The position numbers and the translations under genes were made by a program. Positions 33,420 through 44,989 of a stretch of DNA of 64,000 nucleotides are shown in pieces. Source of the stretch: Xestospongia muta. Lineage: Eukaryota > Porifera > Demospongiae > Haplosclerida > Petrosiidae. The stretch lies in contig OY848917.1 of the NCBI GenBank assembly GCA_963693285.1, positions 8,618,192 through 8,682,191 of the forward strand, read 5' to 3'. Numbering within the stretch: the first letter of the stretch is position 1; every line of letters starts with the position of its first letter. The notes under the pieces were generated by a model that saw nothing but the letters and a program-made list of their open reading frames with translations, made no database searches and was not told the origin of the DNA.

Positions 33420-36400
33420 ATCTATTATCATAGTCTCTTTTTACCTTTATCTCTTAACATTTGATGTTACTACCTGATATATGGATTTATTATATAGTAG
33501 GAGGTAAATAACTATTAACTAATAAAATATGATTAATATCATGGTATTTTTTAGTCCTTTTGTTTCCTTCTTTATATTTGAACTTACAAACTGACATACG
33601 GATGTGTTATACAATAGCACATAATTGTGATATATTGTAGTATAATAAGTAACTATTAACTAACGAAATATGATTTTTCGAAAGTTTGTTTAGACCTTTT
33701 GTTTCCTTCTCTTCCCTTCTATTTCATGTTACTACCTGGCCTATTGATGTATTATTATATAATAGCCAATAAGTCTGATCTATGGTAGTATAATAAGTAA
33801 ACTATTAACTAATGAAATTGGTTTTCATCATTATTTTATTTGGGTGGTTCTTGGTGTAACTTGACTATGATGACATCATAATGAATGACACATAGTGATG
33901 TCATGATAGGACAAGTTGTTACATCATCAGTCAAGTTACACCAAGAAGCATCCTTATATTTAATGATATTACCCAATCTTTTGGTATATTATATAATAGT
34001 GGGTAAGTATGATCTATTGTAATATAATAAGTAACTATTAGCTAATGAATACGGCTATTGTCATAGTTTGATTATCCTTTTCGTTTCCTTCTCTATATTT
34101 GATGTTACTACCTGACATATGGATTTATTATATAATAGCGGGTAAGTCTGATCTATTGTAATATAATAAGTAACTATTTATTAATGAAATATGGTTATTG
34201 TCATACTTTCTTTATCCCTTTTGTTTCCTTCTCTATCTTTATATTTAATGTTACTACCTGACATATGGATTTATTATATAATAGCGGGTAAGTCTGATCT
34301 ATTGTAGTATAATAAGTAACTATTACTTATTGAAATATGGTTATTGTCATAGTTTGTTTATCCTTTTTGTTTCTTTCTCTTCTTTTATACTTGATGTTAC
34401 TACCTGACATATGGATGTATTATATAATAGGATGTAAGTCTGATCTATTGTAGTATAATAAGTTACTATTAATTATTGAAATATGATTATTGTCATAGTT
34501 TGTTTATCCTTTTTGTATCCTTCTCTTCCTTTATATTCGATGTTACTACATGACATATTGATGTATTATATAATAGCCGGTAAGTCTGATCTATTATAAA
34601 ATAATAAATTTACTATTATTATTGAAATGTGGTTATTGTCATGGTTTGTTTATCTATATTGTTTCCTTCTCTACCTTTATATTTGATGTTACTACCTGAC
34701 ATATGGATGTATTATATAATAGTATGTAAGTATGATCTATTGTAGTATAATAAGTTACTATTGATTATTGAATTATTATTATTGTCATAGTGTTTTTATC
34801 GTTTTCGTTTCCTTCTCTACCTTTATATTTGATGTTACTACCTGACATATGGATGTATTATATAATAGATGGTAAGTCTGATCTATTGTAGAATAATAAG
34901 TAACTATTAATTATTGAAATATGGTTATTGTCATAGTTTGTTTATCCTTATTGTTTCCTTCTCTACCTTTATATTTGATGTTATTACCTGACATGTTGAT
35001 GTATTATATAATAGGATGTAAGTCTGATCTATTGTAGTATAATAAGTAACTATTAGTTATTGAAATAAGGTTATTGTCATGGTTTGTTTATCCTTATTGT
35101 TTCCTTCTCTACCTTTATATTTGATGTTACTACCTGACATATGGATGTATTATATAATAGTATGTAAGTATGATCTATTGTAGTATAATAAGTTACTATT
35201 GATTATTGAAATATGATTTTTGTCATAGTGTTTTTATCGTTTTCGTTTCCTTTTCTACTTTTATATTTGATGTTACTACCTGACATATCAATGTACTATA
35301 TAATAGTTTGTAAGTCTGATTTATTTTAGTATAATAAGTAACTATTAATTAATGAAATATGGTTATTGTCATAGTTTGTTTAATCCTTTTGTTTCCTTCT
35401 CTACCTTTATATTTGATGTTACTACCTGACATATCAATGTATTATATAATAGCCGGTAAGTATGATCTATTGTAGTATAATAAGTAACTATTGATTATTG
35501 AAATATGATTATTGTCATATTGTGTTTATTGTTTTTGTTTCCTTCTCTACCTTTATATTTGATGTTACTACCTGACATATTGATGTATTATATAATAGTC
35601 GGTAAGTATGATCTATTGTAGTATAATAAGTAACTATTGATTATTGAAATGTGGTTATTGTCATGGTTTGTTTATCCTTATGGTTTCCTTCTCTACCTTT
35701 ATATTTGATGTTACTACCTGACATATCAATGTATTATATAATAGTCGGTAAGTATGATCTATTGTAGTATAATAAGTAACTATTGATTATTGAAATATGA
35801 TTTTTGTCAGTGTTTTTATCGTTTTCGTTTCCTTTTCTACTTTTATATTTGATGTTACTACCTGACATATCAATGTATTATATAATAGAATGTAAGTCTG
35901 ATCTATTGTAGAATAATAAGTAACTATTAATTATTGAAATATGGTTATTGTCATAGTTTGTTTATCCTTATTGTTTCCTTCTCTACCTTTATATTTGATG
36001 TTACTACCTGACATATTGATGTATTATATAATAGGATGTAAGTCTGATCTATTGTAGTATAATAAGTTACTATTAATTATTGAAATATGATTATTGTCAT
36101 AGTGTTTTTATCGTTTTCGTTTCCTTTTCTACTTTTATATTTGATGTTACTACCTGACATATCAATGTACTATATAATAGTTTGTAAGTCTGATTTATTT
36201 TAGTATAATAAGTAACTATTAATTAATGAAATATGGTTATTGTCATAGTTTGTTTAATCCTTTTGTTTCCTTCTCTACCTTTATATTTGATGTTACTACC
36301 TGACATATCAATGTATTATATAATAGCCGGTAAGTATGATCTATTGTAGTATAATAAGTAACTATTGATTATTGAAATATGATTATTGTCATATTGTGTT

Positions 36401-39015
36401 TATTGTTTTTGTTTCCTTCTCTACCTTTATATTTGATGTTACTACCTGACATATGGATTTATTATATAATAGCGGGTAAGTCTGATCTATTGTAGTATAA
36501 TAAGTTACTATTAATTATTGAAATATGATTATTGTCATAGTTTGTTTATCCTTTTTGTATCCTTCTCTTCCTTTATATTCGATGTTACTACCTGACATAT
36601 TGATGTATTATATAATAGGTGGTAAGTATGATCTATTGTAGTATAATAAGTAACTATTAGTTATTGAAATAAGGTTATTGCAATAGTTTGTTTATCCTTA
36701 TTGTTTCCTTCTCTACCTTTATATTTGATGTTACTACTGACATATGGATGTATTATATAATAGGTGGTAAGTATGATCTATTGTAGTATAATAAGTTACT
36801 ATTGATTATTGAAATATTATTATTGTCATAGTGTTTTTATCGTTTTCGTTTCCTTCTCTACCTTTATATTTGATGTTACTACCTGACATATGGATGTATT
36901 ATATAATAGATGGTAAGTCTGATCTATTGTAGAATAATAAGTAACTATTAATTATTGAAATATGGTTATTGTCATAGTTTGTTTATCCTTATTGTTTCCT
37001 TCTCTACCTTTATATTTGATGTTATTACCTGACATGTTGATGTATTATATAATAGGATGTAAGTCTGATCTATTGTAGTATAATAAGTAACTATTAGTTA
37101 TTGAAATAAGGTTATTGCAATAGTTTGTTTATCCTTTTTGTTTCCTTCTCTACCTTTATATTTGATGTTACTACCTGACATATGGATGTATTATATAATA
37201 GCCGGTAAGTCTGATCTATTGTAGAATAATAAGTAACTATTAATTATTGAAATATGGTTATTGTCATAGTTTGTTTATCCTTATTGTTTCCTTCTCTACC
37301 TTTATATTTGATGTTACTACCTGACATATTGATGTATTATATAATAGGATGTAAGTCTGATCTATTGTAGTATAATAAGTTACTATTAATTATTGAAATA
37401 TGATTATTGTCATAGTTTGTTTATCCTTTTTGTATCCTTCTCTTCCTTTATATTCGATGTTACTACCTGACATATTGATGTATTATATAATAGGTGGTAA
37501 GTATGATCTATTGTAGTATAATAAGTAACTATTAGTTATTGAAATAAGGTTATTGCAATAGTTTGTTTATCCTTATTGTTTCCTTCTCTACCTTTATATT
37601 TGATGTTACTACTGACATATGGATGTATTATATAATAGGTGGTAAGTATGATCTATTGTAGTATAATAAGTTACTATTGATTATTGAAATATTATTATTG
37701 TCATAGTGTTTTTATCGTTTTCGTTTCCTTCTCTACCTTTATATTTGATGTTACTACCTGACATATGGATGTATTATATAATAGATGGTAAGTCTGATCT
37801 ATTGTAGAATAATAAGTAACTATTAATTATTAAAAAAATGGTTATTGTCATAGTTTGTTTATCCTTATTGTTTCCTTCTCTACCTTTATATTTGATGTTA
37901 TTACCTGACATGTTGATGTATTATATAATAGGATGTAAGTCTGATCTATTGTAGTATAATAAGTAACTATTAGTTATTGAAATAAGGTTATTGCAATAGT
38001 TTGTTTATCCTTTTTGTTTCCTTCTCTACCTTTATATTTGATGTTACTACCTGACATATGGATGTATTATATAATAGATGGTAAGTCTGATCTATTGTAG
38101 TATAATAAGTTACTATTAATTATTGAAATATAATTATTGTCATAGTATGTTTATCCTTTTGTTTCCTTCTATCCCTTTATACTTGATGTTACTACCTGAC
38201 ATATCAATGTATTATATAATAGCCGGTAAGTATGATCTATTGTAGTATAATAAGTAACTATTGATTATTGAAATATGATTTTTGTCATAGTGTTTTTATC
38301 GTTTTCGTTTCCTTTTCTACTTTTATATTTGATGTTACTACCTGACATATCAATGTACTATATAATAGTTTGTAAGTCTGATTTATTTTAGTATAATAAG
38401 TAACTATTAATTAATGAAATATGGTTATTGTCATAGTTTGTTTAATCCTTTTGTTTCCTTCTCTACCTTTATATTTGATGTTACTACCTGACATATCAAT
38501 GTATTATATAATAGTCGGTAAGTATGATCTATTGTAGTATAATAAGTAACTATTAATTAATGAAATATAGTTATTGTCATAGTTTGTTTAATTCTTTTGT
38601 TTCCTTCTCTACCTTTATATTTGATGTTACAACCTGACATATTGATGTATTATATAATAGGAGGTAAGTCTGATCTATTGTAGTATAATAAGTAACTATT
38701 GATTAATGAAATATAGTTATTGTAATAGTTTGTTTATCTTTTTTGTTTCCTTCTCTACTTTTATATTTGATGTTACTACCTGACATATCAATGTATTGTA
38801 TAATAGATTGTAAGTCTGCTCTATTGTAGTATAATAAGTTACTATTAATTAATGAAATATAGTTATTGTCATAGTTTGTTTATCCCTTTTGTTTCCTTCT
38901 CTACCTTTATATTTGATGTTACTACCTGACATATGGATGTATTATATAATAGGGGGTAAGTCTGATCTATTGCAATATAATAAGTAACTATTAATTAATG
39001 AAATATGGCTGTCAT
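33420..39015 (+). repeat. 146-bp satellite array, about 37 monomers, with higher-order repeats
   Basis: The anchor gatgttactacctgacatat falls at 34101, 34247, 34393, 34539, 34685, 34831, 34977 and 35123, and so on to 38915, giving a strict 146-base period. Each monomer has a pyrimidine tract (tttccttctctacc), the anchor, tattatataatag, a 3-4 base variable spot, gtaagt(c/a)tgatcta and an A/T tail. Monomer variants recur in order every six units (about 875 bases): the shortened ttactactgacat variant is at 36731 and again at 37606, and a caatgtactat variant is at 35269 and 36143. Edge monomers at the left are more diverged, as usual for satellites. No protein frame runs through. Confidence 0.95.
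33848..33947. mobile_element. Foldback (MITE-like) insertion in the satellite
   Basis: ttcttggtgtaacttgact at 33848-33866 and its exact reverse complement at 33929-33947 flank about 60 bases that themselves contain near-palindromic atgatgacatcat / gtgatgtcatgat. The 100-base block interrupts the left part of the 146-bp array and would fold into a long hairpin. No open frame. A short non-autonomous element is the simplest reading. No target duplication was identified. Confidence 0.7.
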
Positions 39016-39019
39016 AGTT

Positions 39020-40110
39020 TATTAATTTTAGAGCTTTATACTTTTAATTGCAAACTTAGCTTTTTATTTGTATTAACGTTTCCATGACGATAATTATTCT
39101 AAAATTTTAATATTTGTGATCTATATTTGTATGTATTAATTATCATGTGACTGTAATAATGCTTAACTTAATGTTTTTTTTATATTCTTTCTTGTCTAGA
39201 GAATGGAATTAAGAGGTCAGTTCTAATTGTCTCAGATAATTTGCATGTATTATTGACAAGAACAAGAACAAAAAAGCAATTATCCTCTGTCCATTATGAC
39301 AGTAGCTAATTAAGATCAGACGATTGTAATAATAACTGCATATTTTCACAACACCTATAATGTAACTATTTAGATTAAAGTAAGTCAGAGGAGAATGTAC
39401 AATAAACAAAAATTGTGAATTAAGCTATTACACATTTGTCAATATTACATGTGTATATAGTAAACTCTGATTATTAAGAATTATCACTGTTACTGAATAT
39501 CACAAACAATTTGGCTATATGGAAAAAATAAGACTTGTATGTTTGAATGGGTTAAATTTTTTTTAGATAAACTTTTAACAATAGCCTTGATAGAAGTTGA
39601 TAAACAGTTGGTTCAGTTAAACTTGTCAGTTAATTTTTAGATGGATTATAACCACAAAAATCATAGCATAAGGTGTACTTTTTTCAGTGGTAATGCTTAC
39701 ATTTAGCTTTCATGTAAACAACACATTACTTCCAAAATATCAACTTGATTGTTTATATATATTTGATGTTTTTACCTAGTCTTTTAAAATTTGCACTATG
39801 ACAATACAGCTTAACCTTAGGGTATTGTTAAGGACTTAGTGATAAATATCTTTTTTTGATTATATTCTTTATCAGAAATTTAATTTTAAGACTGTGCTGC
39901 ACTTCTATTTCTTACTGAGAAAAGTTTTTATCTTTCCATTACTGCCTACTACAAAGAGCATGCTACTTTTGGTTTCAAATCATGTGTGAATATATGAATA
40001 TGTCCACTGTTGTCATTTTATTCTATAGCTGTTAAAGTTTGCTTTCTACATTTATTTCTTCCCCATAGACATAGTTCCCAACTCTCCTATTTTGACAACT
40101 CTAATATTTT
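39020..40110. other. Spacer or intron left of the GTPase gene
   Basis: A/T-rich. A possible tiny exon follows the acceptor cttgtctag at 39199 (agaATGGAATTAAGAG then gtcag). The minus frame at 39209-39409 has no domain. Acceptors at 40028, 40074 and 40119 precede the large open frame, so the main exon may begin at any of them. Confidence 0.35.
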
Positions 40111-40120
40111 GCTATATAGA

Positions 40121-43100
40121 ATGATTATATTCCAAAGTTTAGATATTTTATATGATTCTAACATGTTTGAAAATACAGAGTCTTATAAAAGAGCTCTAGC
40201 TGATGGAGAGAGGAATGTACCTTATGCTCGAGTCATGCTTCTCGGCACAGCAGGTGTAGGAAAGACTACCTTTAAGCGATCGCTGATGAAGCTACCATTT
40301 GAGCGTGACACTATCAGCACTGGTCTTTCAGATATATATCGTATTCGCCCGTTTGGCCATGAGTGGAAAACTTTGAAAGATGATCAATGGAAAGTAGCCA
40401 CATATGAAGATGAGTTGGAGGAGATGGCACACCTCCTGTCATCTATTTACAAAGATAATTTAGGTGTACAAAATCCAAGTGATGCAATTAAAGCATCATT
40501 GCTTTATGATGCTACTAGTGCACAGTTGTCACTTGATGTTGCTGAGGATCAAATTAAAAAAGTGGAAGAAAGGAAAGTAAACAAGATTCTTAGTGAAGCT
40601 ATTGACATAATTGATTCTCTAACAGCCACCAATACCGATGCTCAACCATTTTTACATATTTGGGATTGTGGTGGTCAACCTGCATTCCTTGAACTTCTAC
40701 CAGCATTTCTCACTCCTCGTACCTTGTTTGTTCTAATGTTTGATGCATCAAGAGGGCTTAATGAAGGATGGAGGTCTGTGCTGAATAAAGATGGTCATGA
40801 AAAAATCCTTGAAGAAGTTAACATGACCACGATACAGCTTATGCTTAGTTGGATGGCAAATATTCATGGTCATCTTGCTAAAGGTGGTCTAAGTAAAAGC
40901 TTTCCTGGCTATCCTCAATTGCTTTGCATTGGTACTCATGGAGACTGCCTGCAATCTCAAGAGCAATGCATTGCAGTTAAGTTTGAATTGGAGTCTCATA
41001 TTAAAGGAAAAGCATTCAGAGAGCTTATTGAAGATGTCATAATAGTTGATAATACAACATCTGGCTTTTTGAAGGATGAAGATCCTAATCTAGAACGCAT
41101 TCGAAAAATAATTAGTACATTTACTTATGAAAAGCTCATTGTCAAGACACCTGTAAGCTGGGTACTCTTTCGGAAGGTAATCCAAGCCTTGGAAGAAAAT
41201 GTTGTGAGTCTTGAAGAAGCTCATATCATTGCACGTGCTTGCAAGATTTCACCTGATGATGTTCCTAAAGTCCTTCTCTTTTATCATGATTTAGGGGCTT
41301 TACTATTCTATCCTCATATTAAAGGTCTTAAAAACAAAGTTGTTGTTAGCCCCAAATATTTTGTTGATGTTATTGGTAAATTGTTTACCATAGATGATTG
41401 CAGTCATAACTTCTGTTTACTTGACATTTGGGAAAAGTTTCAAAAGAAAGGAATTTTAATTGAGTCTTTGTATAAATTTGTTTGGAAAGAAAGTAAAGAC
41501 TTCCATCCTGATGCTCTGATAGATCTCTTAGTAGATTTTCGTATAGCTGCTGAAGTTCATACCAGTATACATTATGATCCTAGTATCAAGCAGTACTTCG
41601 TACCTGCAATCCTGAAATCATTTCCTGGAGATCCTTACAAGGTTTTGACTGATAGTTGTATGCATGCATCACCTTTACACATCTTTTTTTTAACTGGTTT
41701 CGTACCACCAGGTTTTTTTACACGTTTCGTCACTACTATCGCCAGTAATCCTACTTATAAACTTTGTTTTGATCATGGTGTTTATAGAAACCATGTGACT
41801 TTTCGCTGTGATGATTCATTTGTTGCTTTCACAGACCTTCAAAAGGCAATACTTGTTGATGTAGCGAGCTATGATCGAACTAATTTTATTATGCCATTTG
41901 TTGAATTCTGTCAAGAACTCAAAGTGCTTATTGAGAAAAGTGTGAAAGCTGTTGAAATAACTCTTAGTGGGCCACAGACAACATTTACTGAAGAAACGTC
42001 TTATCATGTCACATTTGAAGTTAAATATGTTTGTCAATCAGATGAGTGTACTCATCAACTAGATCATCGACATTATATTGAAACTTCTACAAGGCAAACT
42101 AGTAGTAACTTTGTTTATTGTGAGAAAAGTGAGAAGAAATTTCCATACCGTCCATTATCCTCAGTGGAAGTATACTGGTTCAAGGATGACATGACAAATC
42201 AGAAGGTATACTGTAGATTTCACTATTGTTTCATTTATATGACCATTTTGTACTTAGAAAATACAGCATATCCCTCATGACAACACAAGTCAGAAGTGCT
42301 CTCAGTGAGTATTTCAAATAGTTTTAGCTGATGTTATTGTCATTTCAGAGTAATTGACAGTGAAGATCACATTGCTAGTAATGAAGATACACATGAAAAC
42401 AAAGTTAGTTAAAAATTAATTATTATACAACTTTATAGGCTGTGTTTGGAATCCTGACAATAAATACAATAATTCAATGATCAATTAATACTGTACCCTA
42501 TATCAAAAACTTTGGAACCTAACTATATTAGTTTAACATTAAAGTATATGGCTTTTTATTTAGATTTGTAGGTTTTGATAGGAATTGAATGCATAGTGAC
42601 TGAAAGAAGAAATGATTTGCTACAGATATTTTAACATCATTAATTATAATAAGATATCTTTTTTTCAATAGGTTAGACAAAAGAAGCCCAATAAAGGTAA
42701 AATATCCTAACAAATAAATCTGATGTGACATATCAGAATCATACATATTTCACATCGCCATAGTCATTGTTATTATGTCTTTTCAATTCTATTCTACATT
42801 TTTGTATTACATCTAGGTTAACATTAATACATATGTTATATATTTTCAAATTAGGTCGATTTGCTTCATTTGTCAGACGTTTAAAACCACAACAATCTAG
42901 ATACAGAAGGCCACAACACAGTAAGTTATCAGTGATCAAATACTATATCAATATATGCAACATGTGTAACAAGACAGATATGTTGAATTCCTAAGTGACA
43001 TTTTACTGTACTATTTCAACACAAGTTGTTGTTAAATTAATTATGTAGTTAACTTTATTTAGTTTGGTTGCATAACATAGATTTAAAACTTTATTTTATT

Positions 43101-44066
43101 TAGATATTCTGGAAGATGTTAGTGATGAGGAGGAAACTGAAGATATACACAGTCATGATCTGAGTACAGGTAAGTATACATAGCTATGTATCTGTTTATT
43201 ATGAACTTATAGTTATGGCATTACAACTAATAAAAACCTTGATTTAGATAATTATTATTGATGTTTATCAATAATTTTGTATAACCTCACAAGATAGAAA
43301 GGTTCTGATTCTATATAATAATTGTTCAATAAATTATGAACTTTCTAGGCCATGTGATTTGTAAATCAACTAACTCACATCTTTATCTATTTAAAGAAAT
43401 GAAGTATTTGACATGATATTTATATTTGAAAACTATACATATGTATGTGTGTGTTTATTGCTTTGTTGTGAGCACATTCATTCCTCAAACAATATATTAT
43501 AACTCTCTATTTAACTGAAATACTTTATATTAAATTATTGCTACCGTTGGAATGTCAACACTATCATTCTTACTTTTGGCTTGCTTGAGATGTTTTGATG
43601 ATATTTCCTTTATAATAGGTATCTTTTATATTAAATCTTGTTCTGACATTTATTCCTTAAAATTGAGCATGATGACATAATCTTATTTTGTAGATAGTGA
43701 AGTTTGTCAGCATTTACTATTGTCATACAATTGTATTAATAACAATTTTCATATGCAGGTTCTGATTGTGATGCGGCCAGAAAAGCTCTAGTTCAGTGTA
43801 CTGACATTATTGTTGAATCATCTATTGACCCATTTGATCTAGCAAGAAAACTGTATTCAGATGAGGTCATTTCAGAGAATGTTTACAAGAGAGTCAAAGA
43901 TGATGCTAGTGGGAATTCAAATAAAAAACGTCTTGATATTATTCTTGATGAAATAAAAGATCGTGTCAAGCACGATGCTAGCATTTTGACTAAATTTGTG
44001 GATATCTTAAGGGAGAAATTTGAACGAAATGACTTAGCTGATAAAATCATGTCAAAATTAAGCTAA
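40121..44066 (+). CDS. Roc-COR GTPase with C-terminal CARD/death-like domain, 7 exons
   Basis: Exons: 40121-42205, 42258-42304, 42349-42403, 42672-42696, 42855-42920, 43104-43169 and 43759-44066, all GT-AG with phases that join cleanly; about 883 codons from the ATG at 40121. An upstream exon is possible because an acceptor ends at 40119. Roc domain: P-loop LGTAGVGKTT (residues about 41-50), switch II WDCGGQP (181-187), and GTHGD (271-275) at the TKxD position. About 130 residues separate P-loop and switch II, longer than in typical Roc domains, and include a charged helical stretch. COR follows (about 345-640: WVLFRKVIQALEE, VVVSPKYFVDVIGKLF, PLHIFFLTGFVPPGFFTRF). Small exons encode a basic then acidic linker (FVRRLKPQQSRYRR; DVSDEEETED). 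The last exon (102 residues) is a six-helix-like CARD/death-fold module (IDPFDLARKLYSDEVIS, LDIILDEIKDRVKHD, FVDILREKF). No leucine-rich repeats or kinase are seen. It probably acts as a cytoplasmic GTP-dependent signalling platform; CARD versus death is unsettled. Confidence 0.85.
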
Positions 44067-44930
44067 GGTATGATAATGTGTTTTTATTCTATTTACACTC
44101 TATTCACATTTAGATTTAGCTGAAATCTCTTTAGTAGTGGTCTTGATAAAGACTAAATCAATACTTGTGTACTTTACAATGTTTATGTTTTTAGTTTAGC
44201 AAATTAACTTTTACATTATTAATTTAGTTCAAACCATTTCGTGTAATTCCTAAGAGTCAGGACATGGATAGGTTGCACAAACTTTACAATAATGGGACTC
44301 CATAAATGAAACAACTAGTAATACTATGTATTAAAGTAAACCAATCAAAAACACACTTCACCCACTCAGTGGCAATGAGACTAAAGGCATACAGTGGATT
44401 AGGATTCCTTTCAGCATTGATGTTAATTCATATTGATTCAATCATTGTACTAGAAAGTTGTTATACAGATGCTTTACATACTATTGTATACAGTCCAGAC
44501 ACATTTCTTAAACACATATGATATATTTGTGTTATACAGTAACATTATAGCATATGTATTCCAAGACTTAGTACAGACACAAATAAATTAGTGAGTAATT
44601 GTCTAATAAATGTGTTATACATTTGATGTGTATTCATCCCATATGCATACTGATGTATTACAATAGTACAAATCCTGTGAATTTAATCTTTTTTTAATTT
44701 GTAAAAAAATTGTATGTTGTTATTGTATGCAGTTAGTGTAATGTGGGTAAAATCCACAGGTTAGAGTTCAAGCCTCAGTTTAACAATGGTATATTTTTCT
44801 TACAAAATAATGAATCAGAGTACATATACAGTTGGGTTATATATAGCAAGTTGACAGAATGTTCTGGAAACAATAATCACACAAATAAATAAACAATTTT
44901 AGAGATAAGGTATATAATACAGTAAAAATA
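44067..44930. other. 3' flank of the GTPase gene; no gene seen
   Basis: A/T-rich. The plus frame at 44306-44521 has no recognisable domain. Two short copies of ttagagataaRgta lie at about 44899 and 44937. Confidence 0.4.
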
Positions 44931-44989
44931 AACAGTCTTAGAGATAAAGTAACACACTACATACATACACACATACAGTACACCATTCA

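Noticed and set aside
33420..39015. CRISPR-like array
   Set aside because: Monomers are contiguous 146-bp near-identical units without unique spacers, in a eukaryotic setting.
40010..40120. Start of the GTPase protein at 40010
   Set aside because: That position is TTG, not ATG, and the following 37 codons contain three acceptor-like sites; the first supported ATG is 40121 or an upstream exon.
44690..44790. tRNA-like T-arm (agagttcaagcctc)
   Set aside because: No matching A box, anticodon arm or acceptor stem could be paired at the right distances.
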